From Oscillospiraceae bacterium (lineage in GTDB: Bacteria > Bacillota > Clostridia > Oscillospirales > SIG627): a DNA stretch of 56,513 bases. The DNA lies in NCBI GenBank assembly GCA_015065265.1, contig SVQQ01000010.1, positions 1-56,513 on the forward strand, in the 5' to 3' direction. Both the position numbers and the translations under genes were made by a program. The notes below the pieces were generated by a model, which saw only the letters and a program-made list of their open reading frames with translations, did no database searches and was not told the origin of the DNA. Of the stretch, positions 42,453-52,169 are shown one piece after another. Within the stretch, counting starts at the first letter, position 1, and every line of letters starts with the position of its first letter.

Positions 42453-44302
42453 GAGTAAGATTTAAGGGCGACGTAAACGGAACTTGAACAACACTCTTCA
42501 CCCTCTACTTCATAAACCAAGTTAATATAGTATCCGCTGACGTTTTCGGGAACGGTACCTTTAACAGTTCCTGTTTTCCTGTCAACTGTGAGGGCTGTCT
42601 TCTTCACCTTGAATTTTTCTTCAATGTACATTGAACTGCCCTTTGTAACGTAGAACATGGGCTCGTTTATAAAGTAAAGATGTGCTTCAATGTCTGAGGT
42701 AAGGTTTTCGGGAATGTCAATTCTGCAATTTATATCTGTTCCTTCTGGCTGAGTCTTAAAGGTGACAAAGCCTGTTTTACCAAATGTTATCCAATCTGCG
42801 AAAATGAGAGGCGCTTTTTTGTTGAATACCGCATTGTGTGAATGTCCCCATACTGCATACATTGAAAGCATATTCTTACTGTTTTGACCAAGGGTCTGTT
42901 TGTATGAATTTACGTAGTGAGGAACTGCGAAGTTGTTGTCGTTGTTGTATGCCATCCAATAGATTGGCATTGTGGCGTTATCAAGATTTCTCTCTGCAGC
43001 CCAGAGTGCATCTACGTAGTCGTTATCGTGAGAAGAGTAGGGACGCATCTTGTCGCCAAGGTAGGCGTGTCCGTAAATGGGTATCGCAAAAGAGTATCGG
43101 TCGTCGTAGCCTATCATTTTAGTGGTCATAATACCGCCCCATGAAAGACCGCATATGCCTATGTTATTATTGTCTACTCTCTCGTCTTCAATCATTATGT
43201 TGTTTGCCAAAATAAGTTCGGCAAGTACGTGATATTCCCAATGGGTATTTATCTCGGCATATTTGGTTTTATATGAACGCTTTGGAATAATCGTTTTTCC
43301 TTCTTCAAGGAAATCTTCGTTGAGCTCACGTACAAATCCGCCTGTGTTGTCGCTTTCTCTATACATTGCAACACCCGGCGCTTTGGGGAAATATCCGTTA
43401 TAGCTTACGCAGATTGCGGCATAACCTCTGTCGTTCCAGATCTTTACCCAGTCCATATAGGGTTTTGCATCGGCACCGGGGGCAAGTACTACTGCGGGAA
43501 CGGGGTTTTCCTTTGATGCACCTTCGGGAAAACCTATGTAGGCAAAGGTCTTTATGGTTTTTCCTCCGTATTCAAGGGCTTCATAGGTTATAGCCTTTAC
43601 GTTCTCATAGCCTTCTCTGTCAGACAAATATCCGTCATAATACTTTATGGTCGGTGTAACTACCATCTTTTTTGCCGCCTCAAGACCGTCTTTTATCTCT
43701 TGTCTCTGCTGGGCTACGGTTTTACTGCTACCGCTTCCGAAAGAATAGTTTTCATACTGCTCTTTTTCGGGCATAACAAAGGTCTGTATTTCAACCTGAT
43801 CGATAGGAATTACAGGCTCTTCAGGCTCTACAGGTGTTTCAGGTTCTGTAGGCTTTTCGGGTTCTACAGGCTTTTCGGGTTCTACAGGCTTTTCGGGTTC
43901 TGTAGGCTTTTCAGGTTCTACAGGCTTTTCGGGCTCTACTGGTGTTTCGGGCTCTGTAGGCTTTTCGGGTTCTGTAGGCTTTTCAGGTTCTACAGGCTTT
44001 TCGGGTTCTACAGGTGTTTCGGGTTCTACAGGTGTTTCAGGTTCTACAGGTGTTTCAGGTTCTACAGGTGTTTCGGGTTCTGTAGGCTTTTCGGGTTCTA
44101 CAGGTGTTTCGGGTTCTACAGGTGTTTCAGGTTCTGTAGGTGTTTCGGGTTCTACAGGCGTTTCAGGTTCTGTAGGCTTTTCGGGTTCTGTGTTTTCCTT
44201 GCTTTCAGAAGGGTCTTCCGTAGGAGGTGCTTCTGTCTTAAAGCAAGAGGTAAGAGCGAGTACCATTAAAAAAACCAGAACAAAGAGAAGAAGTTTTTTC
44301 AT
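42449..44302 (-). CDS. Alpha/beta-hydrolase (esterase) lipoprotein with repeat linker
   Basis: A 617-residue lipoprotein (lipobox LTSC, about 17-20). Residues about 38-165 are a Pro-Glu-Thr/Lys/Val linker of six-residue repeats that likely spans the cell wall. The catalytic domain follows, with GICGLSWGG (Ser387), WMAYNNDNNF, WGHSHNAVF and a C-terminal beta domain. It belongs to the acetyl xylan esterase/DLH-like group, so deacetylation of polysaccharide is plausible. The neighbouring paralogue has lost the Ser. The N-terminal MPEKEQYENY motif after the linker is shared by both. Confidence 0.88.
   Translation of the reverse strand: MKKLLLFVLVFLMVLALTSCFKTEAPPTEDPSESKENTEPEKPTEPETPVEPETPTEPETPVEPETPVEPEKPTEPETPVEPETPVEPETPVEPETPVEPEKPVEPEKPTEPEKPTEPETPVEPEKPVEPEKPTEPEKPVEPEKPVEPEKPTEPETPVEPEEPVIPIDQVEIQTFVMPEKEQYENYSFGSGSSKTVAQQRQEIKDGLEAAKKMVVTPTIKYYDGYLSDREGYENVKAITYEALEYGGKTIKTFAYIGFPEGASKENPVPAVVLAPGADAKPYMDWVKIWNDRGYAAICVSYNGYFPKAPGVAMYRESDNTGGFVRELNEDFLEEGKTIIPKRSYKTKYAEINTHWEYHVLAELILANNIMIEDERVDNNNIGICGLSWGGIMTTKMIGYDDRYSFAIPIYGHAYLGDKMRPYSSHDNDYVDALWAAERNLDNATMPIYWMAYNNDNNFAVPHYVNSYKQTLGQNSKNMLSMYAVWGHSHNAVFNKKAPLIFADWITFGKTGFVTFKTQPEGTDINCRIDIPENLTSDIEAHLYFINEPMFYVTKGSSMYIEEKFKVKKTALTVDRKTGTVKGTVPENVSGYYINLVYEVEGEECCSSSVYVALKSYS
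43811..44190. repeat. 18-bp minisatellite coding the Pro-Glu linker
   Basis: About 21 tandem copies of an 18-bp unit that encodes six residues (E-P-E-[KT]-P-[VT] type). Copies differ at a few third-base and first-base sites, and the number is likely to vary between strains by slippage. Confidence 0.85.
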
Positions 44303-44317
44303 AGGTTTATCCTTTCT

Positions 44318-45709
44318 TTACTGTTTTAATTTTTCAAGTTTGTTCATATTTTTAAATTCTATTATTACAAATATTACGCTTAAAAGTACTGCCATTACGT
44401 CGGCAATAGGACCTGCCAAAACTATTCCGTAAAGTCCCAGATTCCAAAGGCGAGGTAAAATGAGAATAAGGGGTATTACAAACAGGCATTGACGGGAAAG
44501 GGAAAGCATGACGCCTTTGAGAGGTTTTCCGATAGAACTGAAAAAGTTTGCCGACAAAAACTGTATTCCGTTAATGAGTACCGTTGACAAAAAGACTCTC
44601 ATAAAGAGCACTCCGAACTCTACGTAAAGGGCGTTACCTTTACCGAAAAGCATCAGAACGTATTTAGGGAAGAATTCAAAGAGAATAAATCCGAATACTG
44701 CAAAGATAGTGTCAACGATAATTCCAAGTTTATAGGTTTCCTTGACTCTTCCGTACTGTTTTGCTCCGTAGTTATAGCCCATAATGGGGCGTGTCCCCTG
44801 TTGGATACCGATGAAAACCGCCATAACTATTGCATTGACTTTCATTACTACTCCCACCGCCGACAGAGGAATGTCGGTGCCGTAAACACTTAAAGCTCCG
44901 TAGTGGGTAAGGGAGTTATTCATAACAATCTGCACAAGGCAGAGAGCCACTTGGTTAAGTCCGTTGCTGAGTCCCAGCGACAGAGTTCTGAAAATTCTTT
45001 TAAGTCCAGGTTTAAAGGCGAATGCCTCGATTTCGACACATTTAAATTTTTTAAGGTAGGACAAGGCTACAAAAAACGACACAATCTGTGAAATGACTGT
45101 CGCCCATGCCGCTCCTGCCATTCCCATTTTGAAGACGAATATAAATATTGGGTCGAGAATTGTATTCAGTACCGCACCCACCACCATACAGAGCATTGAA
45201 AAACGCGGGTTTCCGTCGGCGTGGATGAGGTTTGAAATTGAATTCGTTACCACAAGGAAGGGCATTCCCACCGCTGTGACTCTCACGTAGTCGAGGGCGT
45301 AAGGCATAATAGTCTTTGTCGCACCGAAGACCGAGAGCATAGGACGGGCGAAGATTTCAAAAACTCCAAAGAGTAAAACTCCAAAGAAAGCACCTGTAAT
45401 CAGCGCGACGCCTACCGCAAAGGCTGACTCTTCTTTCTTTCCGCGTCCGAGTTCCAGTGAAAATTTTGCCGCCGCGCCTACCCCTATTGTAAGAGATATG
45501 GCAAGGCATATGGTGGTAAATGGGAAAGCGACGTTTGTAGCACCGTTGCCGATAGACCCTACTCCCCAACCGATGAAAATCTGGTCAACTATATTGTATA
45601 GAGAACTTACAAGCATTGCAATAATACTTGGAAGTGCAAATCTTTTTAACAGTACCGATATTTTTTCATACCCCAAGGGGTTTTCCTGTGTTTTTGCTTT
45701 GTTTTCCAT
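44318..45709 (-). CDS. MATE family efflux transporter
   Basis: A 463-residue, 12-helix exporter of the NorM/DinF-MepA type that moves cationic drugs or metabolites with Na+ or H+. Visible features are the LPSIIAMLVSSLYNIVDQIFIGWG segment near 27, the AGAAWATVISQ repeat junction near 204, and the GIQQGTRPIMGYNYGA motif near 302. The ATG at 45709 has AAGGAAG before it, so the longer N-terminus is rejected. Confidence 0.92.
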   Translation of the reverse strand: MENKAKTQENPLGYEKISVLLKRFALPSIIAMLVSSLYNIVDQIFIGWGVGSIGNGATNVAFPFTTICLAISLTIGVGAAAKFSLELGRGKKEESAFAVGVALITGAFFGVLLFGVFEIFARPMLSVFGATKTIMPYALDYVRVTAVGMPFLVVTNSISNLIHADGNPRFSMLCMVVGAVLNTILDPIFIFVFKMGMAGAAWATVISQIVSFFVALSYLKKFKCVEIEAFAFKPGLKRIFRTLSLGLSNGLNQVALCLVQIVMNNSLTHYGALSVYGTDIPLSAVGVVMKVNAIVMAVFIGIQQGTRPIMGYNYGAKQYGRVKETYKLGIIVDTIFAVFGFILFEFFPKYVLMLFGKGNALYVEFGVLFMRVFLSTVLINGIQFLSANFFSSIGKPLKGVMLSLSRQCLFVIPLILILPRLWNLGLYGIVLAGPIADVMAVLLSVIFVIIEFKNMNKLEKLKQ

Positions 45710-45794
45710 AATACTTCCTTTTTTCTTTGCAGAACACTTTTTCACTCTCTATTTTACCACTTTTTAAAGAGTATGTAAAGGGGGTAAAAAAACA

Positions 45795-45825
45795 AAAAAA
45801 GTCACACCGAAGTGTGACTTTTTAA
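45795..45825. terminator. Terminator of rpsB-tsf
   Basis: AAAAAAGTCACAC (45795-45807) pairs with GTGTGACTTTTT (45812-45823) with A/T-runs on both strands. Confidence 0.8.
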
Positions 45826-45835
45826 TAATCTTAAA

Positions 45836-46762
45836 TTAGTTGCCTGCGAGCTGCTTTGCAATTTCTTCTGCAAAGTTTTCTTCTTTCTTTTCAAGGCCTT
45901 CGCCCTTTTCGTACATTACGAATGCTTCAACCTTAACGTCTGCTCCAAGTTCCTTTGCAACTGATGCAAGATACTGTTCAACTGTGAATTTCTCTTCCTT
46001 AACGTATTCCTGAAGGAGAAGGCAATTCTTTGAGTAGTACTTGCCCATTTTACCCATAGCCATCTTTTCGATGATGTTTTCAGGCTTGTTTGCGTTCTTT
46101 TCATCGTTCTTAATCTGAGCCATAACGATTTCCTTTTCTGCTTCAATTACAGATGCGGGAACGTCGTCTTTTGAGAGATACGCAGGTTTCATAGCAGCAA
46201 TCTGAAGTGCTACGTTCTTTGCGGCTTCCTTGAATTCAGCCTTATCAGCGGCCGCACTGTCTGCCATTTTAACCATAACACCGATTGAACCCTTACCGTG
46301 AATGTAGGAAGCGATAGTGCCTTCAATGGTGGTAAATCTTCTGATGTTGATGTTTTCACCGATTTCGAACACTTTGTTCTTAAGTGCTGTTTCAACGTTC
46401 TGCTCTGCATCGAAATCAAGAGCGAGAAGGGCTGCAACGTCTGCGGGTTTCTTATCAAGAATTATCTTGAGAAGGTCCTTAACGAATGCTCCGAATACTG
46501 CGTTTGATGCAGCGAAGTCTGTTTCGATGTTAACTTCAATCATAGCGGCAGTCTTTGTTGCTTCATCGTACATAATGTCAACGATACCTTCTGCTGCAAT
46601 TCTTGAAGACTTCTTGTCTGCTACTGCAAGGCCCTTTTCACGAAGGATCTTTATTGCTTCTTCTTCGTTTCCGTCAGCCTCTGTGAGCGCCTTTTTACAT
46701 TCCATCATACCAAGACCTGTCTTGGCTCTGAGGTCTGCTACCTGTTTTGCTGTGATAGGCAT
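45836..46762 (-). CDS. tsf: Elongation factor Ts
   Basis: Nucleotide exchange factor for EF-Tu. The 308-residue protein has the N-terminal UBA-like domain (VADLRAKTGLGMMECKKAL), TDFAASNAVF near 80-89 and a dimerisation domain. The rpsB-tsf gap (46763-46817) contains a perfect 9-bp stem-loop (46775-46783 with 46786-46794) that may reduce tsf expression relative to rpsB. No strong ribosome binding site precedes the ATG. Confidence 0.96.
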   Translation of the reverse strand: MPITAKQVADLRAKTGLGMMECKKALTEADGNEEEAIKILREKGLAVADKKSSRIAAEGIVDIMYDEATKTAAMIEVNIETDFAASNAVFGAFVKDLLKIILDKKPADVAALLALDFDAEQNVETALKNKVFEIGENINIRRFTTIEGTIASYIHGKGSIGVMVKMADSAAADKAEFKEAAKNVALQIAAMKPAYLSKDDVPASVIEAEKEIVMAQIKNDEKNANKPENIIEKMAMGKMGKYYSKNCLLLQEYVKEEKFTVEQYLASVAKELGADVKVEAFVMYEKGEGLEKKEENFAEEIAKQLAGN

Positions 46763-46817
46763 AATTTTATACCATTTGCCAAAAGTTTGGCAAAGTATCC
46801 TTTCTTAAAGTTTTAAC

Positions 46818-47552
46818 TTATGCGTTTTCTTCTGTTGCTTCTGCTTCTGCTTCTTCAACTGCTGTTTCTTCGCCCTGATGTCCTTCGATTACTGCGTTTG
46901 CAAGTACTGAAGAGATAAGTTTGATAGCGCGGATAGCGTCATCGTTACCGGGGATTACGTAGTCGATATCGTCGGGGTCACAGTTTGTGTCAACGATTGC
47001 TACAATCGGAATACCGAGTTTCTTTGCTTCTGCTACTGCGTTTGCCTCTTTGCGAGGGTCAACGATGAAGATAGCATCGGGAATGGTGTGCATTTCCTTG
47101 ATACCGCCAAGGTTCTTTTCAAGGGTTTCCATTTCCTTTGTAAGTGCTACTACTTCCTTCTTGGGAAGGAGTGCGAATGTTCCGTCTTCTTCAAACTTGT
47201 GAAGAGTGTTAAGTCTTGCGATGCTCTTCTTGATAGTCTTGAAGTTTGTGAGCATACCGCCGGGCCAACGAGCGTTAACAAAGTACATACCTGCTCTGAT
47301 TGCTTCTTCCTTGATAGCGTCCTGAGCCTGTTTCTTTGTTCCTACGAAAAGGATGTTACCGCCGTTTTCTGCGATTTCGCGAACGAACATATACGCTTCT
47401 TCTACCTTCTTAACTGTCTTCTGAAGGTCGATGATGTAGATACCGTTACGCTCTGTGAAGATGTACTCTGCCATCTTCGGATTCCATCTTCTTGTCTGAT
47501 GTCCGAAATGAACACCTGCTTCAAGAAGTTGCTTCATTGAAATTACTGACAT
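46818..47552 (-). CDS. rpsB: 30S ribosomal protein S2
   Basis: A 244-residue S2, with [88 protein letters not shown] and an acidic C-terminal tail. AAGGAGG precedes the ATG. A leader of about 105 bases separates it from its promoter. This space may hold an S2 autoregulatory structure, but I cannot match one. Confidence 0.97.
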   Translation of the reverse strand: MSVISMKQLLEAGVHFGHQTRRWNPKMAEYIFTERNGIYIIDLQKTVKKVEEAYMFVREIAENGGNILFVGTKKQAQDAIKEEAIRAGMYFVNARWPGGMLTNFKTIKKSIARLNTLHKFEEDGTFALLPKKEVVALTKEMETLEKNLGGIKEMHTIPDAIFIVDPRKEANAVAEAKKLGIPIVAIVDTNCDPDDIDYVIPGNDDAIRAIKLISSVLANAVIEGHQGEETAVEEAEAEATEENA

Positions 47553-47664
47553 TTTAAATGTCCTCCTTAAAGTTTTTTGCCACCACAGAAGCCTGTCAAA
47601 CGGGACACGTAACCTTACGCGAACTACCGTATTTACACTCCTGTGTGTGTATTTTTGCCGAAAT

Positions 47665-47706
47665 AGTATAGCACGTCTTACCTATTTTTTCAATAAGACG
47701 TGCTAT
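47665..47706 (-). promoter_or_regulatory. rpsB promoter embedded in an inverted repeat
   Basis: On the minus strand TTGAAA (47688-47693), a 17-base spacer and TATACT (47665-47670). A perfect 13-bp inverted repeat (47668-47680 with 47694-47706) encloses the -35 box in its loop and touches the -10 box. It could be an operator or the end hairpin of the upstream gene. Confidence 0.7.
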
Positions 47707-47738
47707 CAATTTCTAAATATTTACAGAATGTTCACAAA

Positions 47739-48566
47739 TTAACTGCGGAGTCCCTTTGTGAAGAGGGTGGTGTCGATATATTTTCCTGCGTTATCGTACC
47801 AGATATGAGTTTTGTCCATAATGGCTACTGCCAGGTCGGCGTCGGACTTTGTTGCCGAGCGGTTGGGACGGGTAGCAAGAGCAATAGAAAAGTCGGGAGA
47901 GTTAATTGCTATTGAAAAATAGGTGTCACAGTAAGAGGACAGTTTATTTTTCACGATAAATTTAGTGTCGGGGGTTACTCCCATTTTCTCATTTATATCA
48001 AAGGCTCCTTTGCCGAAGGTTTTATAAACGTCGGCGGTGAGGGTTACGGGAATTGACACAGCAGTCGCTGTGGCGGTGTCTTCTACCTTGATTCCCTTGA
48101 CGATTTTAACGTATTCTTCGGGAAGATGACGAGCACCGTCGTCGAAAATGTCAGCCACAATTTTGTCCTTTGTGAGACTTTCGTAGAGTTTTGTCATTTT
48201 TCCTTGAAGTTGACCGTCGCTTGATGCCCAGCGTTCGATATCCTTATAGGAAAGTCCGTGTTTTTCCAAAGCAAGTGCTTCAAAAAGGGTATCACGGGTG
48301 GGCATAAACATATCGAGATACTTCATAGAAGAATAGAAGTAGCGACACTCAAAGGCGGAAATGGCACGATGTCTTGAAAGGTCAAGTTCCTCTCTCTTTT
48401 TTGCCATTTCTTCGGGGGTTATATCTTTATCGGCATAAGAGGAAAAGTTTACTCCCATAGCCTCGCCCAAAGCAATCTCGAAGAGTTGTTCTTCCGACAT
48501 ATCGGGGTAGAGGGCGGAAAGTCTATCTATATCCTCTTTTTGAATTTTTATTTCTTTAGTTTTCAT
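47739..48566 (-). CDS. Unknown protein
   Basis: A 275-residue, probably cytosolic protein with no signal peptide or membrane helix and no family I recognise. It begins with a charged helix (IDRLSALYPDMSEEQLFEIALGEAMG) and a helical part with SAFECRYFYSSMKYLD. The C-terminal half is beta-rich and contains VSIPVTLTADVYKTFG, NSPDFSIALATRPN and DAVA-like alternating strands. AGGAG lies before the ATG and a promoter at 48600-48627. It lies upstream of rpsB-tsf on the same strand but probably forms its own unit. Confidence 0.7.
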   Translation of the reverse strand: MKTKEIKIQKEDIDRLSALYPDMSEEQLFEIALGEAMGVNFSSYADKDITPEEMAKKREELDLSRHRAISAFECRYFYSSMKYLDMFMPTRDTLFEALALEKHGLSYKDIERWASSDGQLQGKMTKLYESLTKDKIVADIFDDGARHLPEEYVKIVKGIKVEDTATATAVSIPVTLTADVYKTFGKGAFDINEKMGVTPDTKFIVKNKLSSYCDTYFSIAINSPDFSIALATRPNRSATKSDADLAVAIMDKTHIWYDNAGKYIDTTLFTKGLRS

Positions 48567-48599
48567 ACGAGTCTCCTAATTTCTTAAATCACACAATAT

Positions 48600-48627
48600 A
48601 TTATACTTGTAAAAACTTCTTTGTCAA
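48600..48627 (-). promoter_or_regulatory. Promoter of the unknown 275-residue gene
   Basis: On the minus strand TTGACA (48622-48627), a 16-base spacer and TATAAT (48600-48605). Confidence 0.8.
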
Positions 48628-48656
48628 GAAAATTGTCCCTAAAACAAATATTTATA

Positions 48657-48685
48657 TTGACTTTAAGTTGCTGTTTTGATAAAAT
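48657..48685 (+). promoter_or_regulatory. Promoter of the M16 peptidase operon
   Basis: TTGACT (48657-48662), a 17-base spacer and TAAAAT (48680-48685), 56 bases before the start codon. Confidence 0.6.
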
Positions 48686-48741
48686 TTTATATAATGGGAT
48701 AATATTTATAATGTAATGAAATTTTGAAAAAGAGGTACTCT

Positions 48742-50016
48742 ATGCCTAAAATCGAAAAAAGCACAACCAAACTTGAAAACGGGGTAACCCTGTCATATAT
48801 AAAAGACGAAAAATATAAGACCAACTATACGAACATTTACTTTTCCCTGCCTCTTGACAAACACAGTGCAACCTCTGCCTCTCTTGTGGCAAAAATTCTT
48901 AAAAGAGGCTCGGTAAAGTTTCCCTCTATGGCGGAAATCAACTCTGCCCTTGACTTAAACTATGCTACGACCTTGACTCTCTCTTCAGGCAAAGAGGGTG
49001 AAAAGGAAGTATTTTTGGTGTCTGTTAGCACTATGAAAAACGCTTACGCCATAAATGGCGAGGACGTTTTTAAAACGGGTATTGAAATTGCCTTTGACGT
49101 GTTTACAAATCCTCTTACGAAAGAGGGCGCTTTTATTGAGGAATTTTTTGAAAGCGAAAAGAAAAATCTTCGAGACTCAATTCTTTCCCAGATAAACAAC
49201 AAGGCATCCTACTCACGCACACGTTTTATTAAGAATATGTGTGACGGTGAAAAGTATGCGGTAAACGGTGAGGGTGATTTAGAGGTACTCGACTCCCTTA
49301 CCCCCGCATCTCTTCTCACCTTCTTTAAAGATATGATAAAAACTGCCCAGTGCCACGTATATTTTGTAGGTGACGAAGATGAAGACAAAGTAAAAAACGT
49401 GATAAATTCCGCGTTTCAAAGCATCAAAAGAACACCCGTCTTGCTTCCTGAAGAAAAAACGAGTGTAACTCCAAAAGAAGTAAAAGACGTTACAGAAAAA
49501 CTTGACATAAATCAAGGACATTTATGGATAGGATACAGGGCAGACGTAAACTATTCCGACGAAGATTATCTGAAATACGTTATGTTCAATATGATTCTCG
49601 GCGGTGACGTATCAAGCAAAATGTTTATGAATATAAGAGAGAAAATGTCTCTTTGTTACACCTGTTATTCAATGCTTGATGCCACAAAGGGAATATTTGC
49701 AGCCTATGCAGGTATTGCTCCCGAAAACAAGGAGAAGACTCTTGACGCCTTTTTTAAAGAAGTTGAAAAGGTGAAGTCGGGGGAAATAACCGAAGAAGAA
49801 ATGTGGGATGCCAAAAAGGCGTACGTCAACAGAATGTACGAAATTTGCGACAACCCTTCCCTTCTTGCCCCTTGGTTCCACATCAGAGAAAATTCTCCAA
49901 TGCGTGACCCCTTAAAAGACGCTGAGAAGATAAAGGAAGTAACCCTTCAGGACGTTATTGACGTAGCAAACAAAATCAAACTCGATACAATCTATTTTTT
50001 AACAAGTAAGAATTAA
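48742..50016 (+). CDS. M16 family peptidase-like protein, non-catalytic (YfmF-like)
   Basis: A 424-residue M16 (pitrilysin/processing-peptidase) fold. The zinc motif HxxEH is absent from the N-terminal half, so it is probably the non-catalytic partner. The second half has GHLWIGYRADV and NMILGGDVSSKMFMNIREKMSLCYTCYSM, a family hallmark. The start is set at the ATG with GAGGT before it. A catalytic M16 gene follows 11 bases later, as yfmF-yfmH in Bacillus. Confidence 0.88.
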   Translation: MPKIEKSTTKLENGVTLSYIKDEKYKTNYTNIYFSLPLDKHSATSASLVAKILKRGSVKFPSMAEINSALDLNYATTLTLSSGKEGEKEVFLVSVSTMKNAYAINGEDVFKTGIEIAFDVFTNPLTKEGAFIEEFFESEKKNLRDSILSQINNKASYSRTRFIKNMCDGEKYAVNGEGDLEVLDSLTPASLLTFFKDMIKTAQCHVYFVGDEDEDKVKNVINSAFQSIKRTPVLLPEEKTSVTPKEVKDVTEKLDINQGHLWIGYRADVNYSDEDYLKYVMFNMILGGDVSSKMFMNIREKMSLCYTCYSMLDATKGIFAAYAGIAPENKEKTLDAFFKEVEKVKSGEITEEEMWDAKKAYVNRMYEICDNPSLLAPWFHIRENSPMRDPLKDAEKIKEVTLQDVIDVANKIKLDTIYFLTSKN

Positions 50017-50027
50017 AGGAATTATCT

Positions 50028-51320
50028 ATGGAATTTAAAAAACGTACAAGCGAAAAACTTTCAGAGTCCTCTTTCAGTGGCAGACACGAAAGCGGACTTG
50101 AAGTTGTAATTATACCAAAAAAACAAAAGACAGTATATGCTCTTTTTGCAACGAAGTACGGGTCTATGGACAACACCTTCAAGACTTCAAAGAATTCCGA
50201 CTATATAAGTGTACCCGATGGAATTGCCCATTTTTTAGAGCATAAACTCTTTGAAAACGAAGACGGAAGCGACACTTTTTCACGTTTTTCTGCCCTTGGG
50301 GCATCGGCTAACGCCTACACCTCAAACGAAGTTACAGCCTACCTCTTTTCTGCAACGGAAAATTATTACGAAAACCTTGAAGTGCTTTTGAACTTCGTAA
50401 CTCATCCTTATTTCACAAAAGAAACTGTGGATAAGGAAATGGGCATTATTGAACAGGAACTTAAAATGTATGAGGACAATCCTTACCGCTGGATGTATCA
50501 GGAACTTTTAAGGTGCCTTTACGAAAAGAACACAGTGAATATAGCAGTTGGGGGAACGGTAGAGTCCATTCACGAAATTACTCCCGAAATTCTCTACGAT
50601 TGCTACAACACCTTCTATAATCTTAACAATATGGTGCTTATCGTCTGCGGAGACGTGACGGAAGATAAGGTAAAAGAGGTTTTAGACAAGTCTCTTAAAA
50701 AAGGGGATGACTCCTATATCGAAAAGAAAATTCCCGAAGAGCCGAGAAGCATTGTGAAAAAGTACTCTGAAAAGGTGTTCCCCGTGGCTCACCCCGTCTT
50801 TAATATAGGACTTAAAGAGTGCGACTTCGACCTTGACGAAAGAAAATATATTAAGCGTGAATTCGAGCATATGATTATCGGAGAAATACTCTTCGGTAAG
50901 TCTTCGGACTTCTATAACAGACTCTATTCTAACGGGCTTATAAATCAGAAGTTTGCTACTTCCTACTATGCTTCTCGCACCTGGGGGCACTTTATTGCCT
51001 CAGGGGAAAGTGAAAATCCCGAAAAGGTGTTTGAGGAAATAGGAAAAGAAATTGACCTGTGGAAACAAGGTAAAAAAGAAATTAACCAAAAGGACTTTGA
51101 AAGAGTTAAGAGGGTATTCTACTCTTCAAACGTTCAGGCGTGGAATTCTACCTCGGATATTGCCGAAACTTATCTCGATTATTATATATCGGGTTCGGAT
51201 ATGTTCCTTCTTACAGAGGTACTCGGTGAAATTACAGTTGAGGATATAAAAAGAAGGCTTGACACCTCCTACGACACTTCCCTTATGTCAATGTGTGTGG
51301 CAAAGCCTGAAAAGGAATAA
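50028..51320 (+). CDS. M16 family zinc peptidase (YfmH-like)
   Basis: A 430-residue peptidase with the inverted zinc motif in GIAHFLEHKLF (His and Glu near 66-70) and the distal Glu in KEMGIIEQELKMYEDNP near 139-153. Its partner, the non-catalytic M16 protein, is directly upstream, so the two likely form a heterodimer that degrades peptides. It ends four bases before lgt. Confidence 0.93.
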   Translation: MEFKKRTSEKLSESSFSGRHESGLEVVIIPKKQKTVYALFATKYGSMDNTFKTSKNSDYISVPDGIAHFLEHKLFENEDGSDTFSRFSALGASANAYTSNEVTAYLFSATENYYENLEVLLNFVTHPYFTKETVDKEMGIIEQELKMYEDNPYRWMYQELLRCLYEKNTVNIAVGGTVESIHEITPEILYDCYNTFYNLNNMVLIVCGDVTEDKVKEVLDKSLKKGDDSYIEKKIPEEPRSIVKKYSEKVFPVAHPVFNIGLKECDFDLDERKYIKREFEHMIIGEILFGKSSDFYNRLYSNGLINQKFATSYYASRTWGHFIASGESENPEKVFEEIGKEIDLWKQGKKEINQKDFERVKRVFYSSNVQAWNSTSDIAETYLDYYISGSDMFLLTEVLGEITVEDIKRRLDTSYDTSLMSMCVAKPEKE

Positions 51321-51323
51321 AAA

Positions 51324-52169
51324 ATGAAACATTTAATATCTTTCCCAGGACTTAATATCGACCCCTTTGTGCTTGACCCTGTAGCCTTTAACTTATTTGG
51401 CAGAGACGTTATGTGGTATGGCATAATCATTTGCGTGGGTATGCTTCTGGCTCTTCTTTACGCTTCACGTCTTTTTAAAAAAGAGGGGTTCAGTGAGGAT
51501 GATTTTTTCAATCTCGTAGTATTTTTGATACCCATATCCGTAATATCTGCAAGGCTTTACTACGTGATTTTCGACCCCACTCCTAACTACAATTCTTTTC
51601 TTGACGTAATTGCCATATGGCGTGGCGGTATCGGAATTTACGGTGCTGTAATAGGCGGTGCTATAACCGCTGTGATTTTCGCAAAGGTTACGAAAAAATC
51701 CGTTCCAAAATTACTTGACTGTCTTGCCCCTGCGGTAATGATAGGTCAGATTATAGGACGTTGGGGAAACTTTATGAATGCCGAGGCTCACGGGGGTATT
51801 ACCGAACTTCCTTGGAGAATGGGTATTGCTCCTTACTATGAGGGCGTAAATTATTCTTCGGACTTTTTCGTATATTACCACCCCACTTTCCTTTACGAAT
51901 CCTTGTGGAATCTGTTAGGCTTTTTAATTATTCACTTTTTCGTGGTGAGAAACAAGAAGTTTGACGGACAAACTTCCCTTTCATATCTGTCCTGGTACGG
52001 ACTCGGACGTGGATTTATCGAACTTTTACGTACCGACAGTCTTGAAATTTTCGGTCTTAAGGTTTCGGCGCTTGTAGGGTTCTTGTCGGCTATAATCTTT
52101 GGCTCATTACTTTTAATTAACATAATCAAAACAAAGAAAAAGGAGAAGAAAAATGGCAGTAATACTTGA
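51324..52169 (+). CDS. lgt: Prolipoprotein diacylglyceryl transferase
   Basis: A 281-residue, seven-helix membrane enzyme that adds diacylglycerol from phosphatidylglycerol to the lipobox Cys. The Lgt signature [13 protein letters not shown] lies near 147-159, and [14 protein letters not shown] and the [11 protein letters not shown] motif are present. The many lipoproteins in this window depend on it. Its last 17 bases overlap folD. Confidence 0.96.
   Translation: MKHLISFPGLNIDPFVLDPVAFNLFGRDVMWYGIIICVGMLLALLYASRLFKKEGFSEDDFFNLVVFLIPISVISARLYYVIFDPTPNYNSFLDVIAIWRGGIGIYGAVIGGAITAVIFAKVTKKSVPKLLDCLAPAVMIGQIIGRWGNFMNAEAHGGITELPWRMGIAPYYEGVNYSSDFFVYYHPTFLYESLWNLLGFLIIHFFVVRNKKFDGQTSLSYLSWYGLGRGFIELLRTDSLEIFGLKVSALVGFLSAIIFGSLLLINIIKTKKKEKKNGSNT

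Noticed and set aside
43811..44190. Intergenic repeat array or CRISPR
   Set aside because: The repeats are in frame inside a coding linker.
43700..44269. 189-residue Arg/Phe-rich ORF opposite the linker
   Set aside because: It is the antisense reading of the Pro-Glu repeat, with no ribosome binding site.
47553..47664. Known S2-leader RNA family upstream of rpsB
   Set aside because: Small hairpins exist, but I could not match the conserved parts of a described leader.
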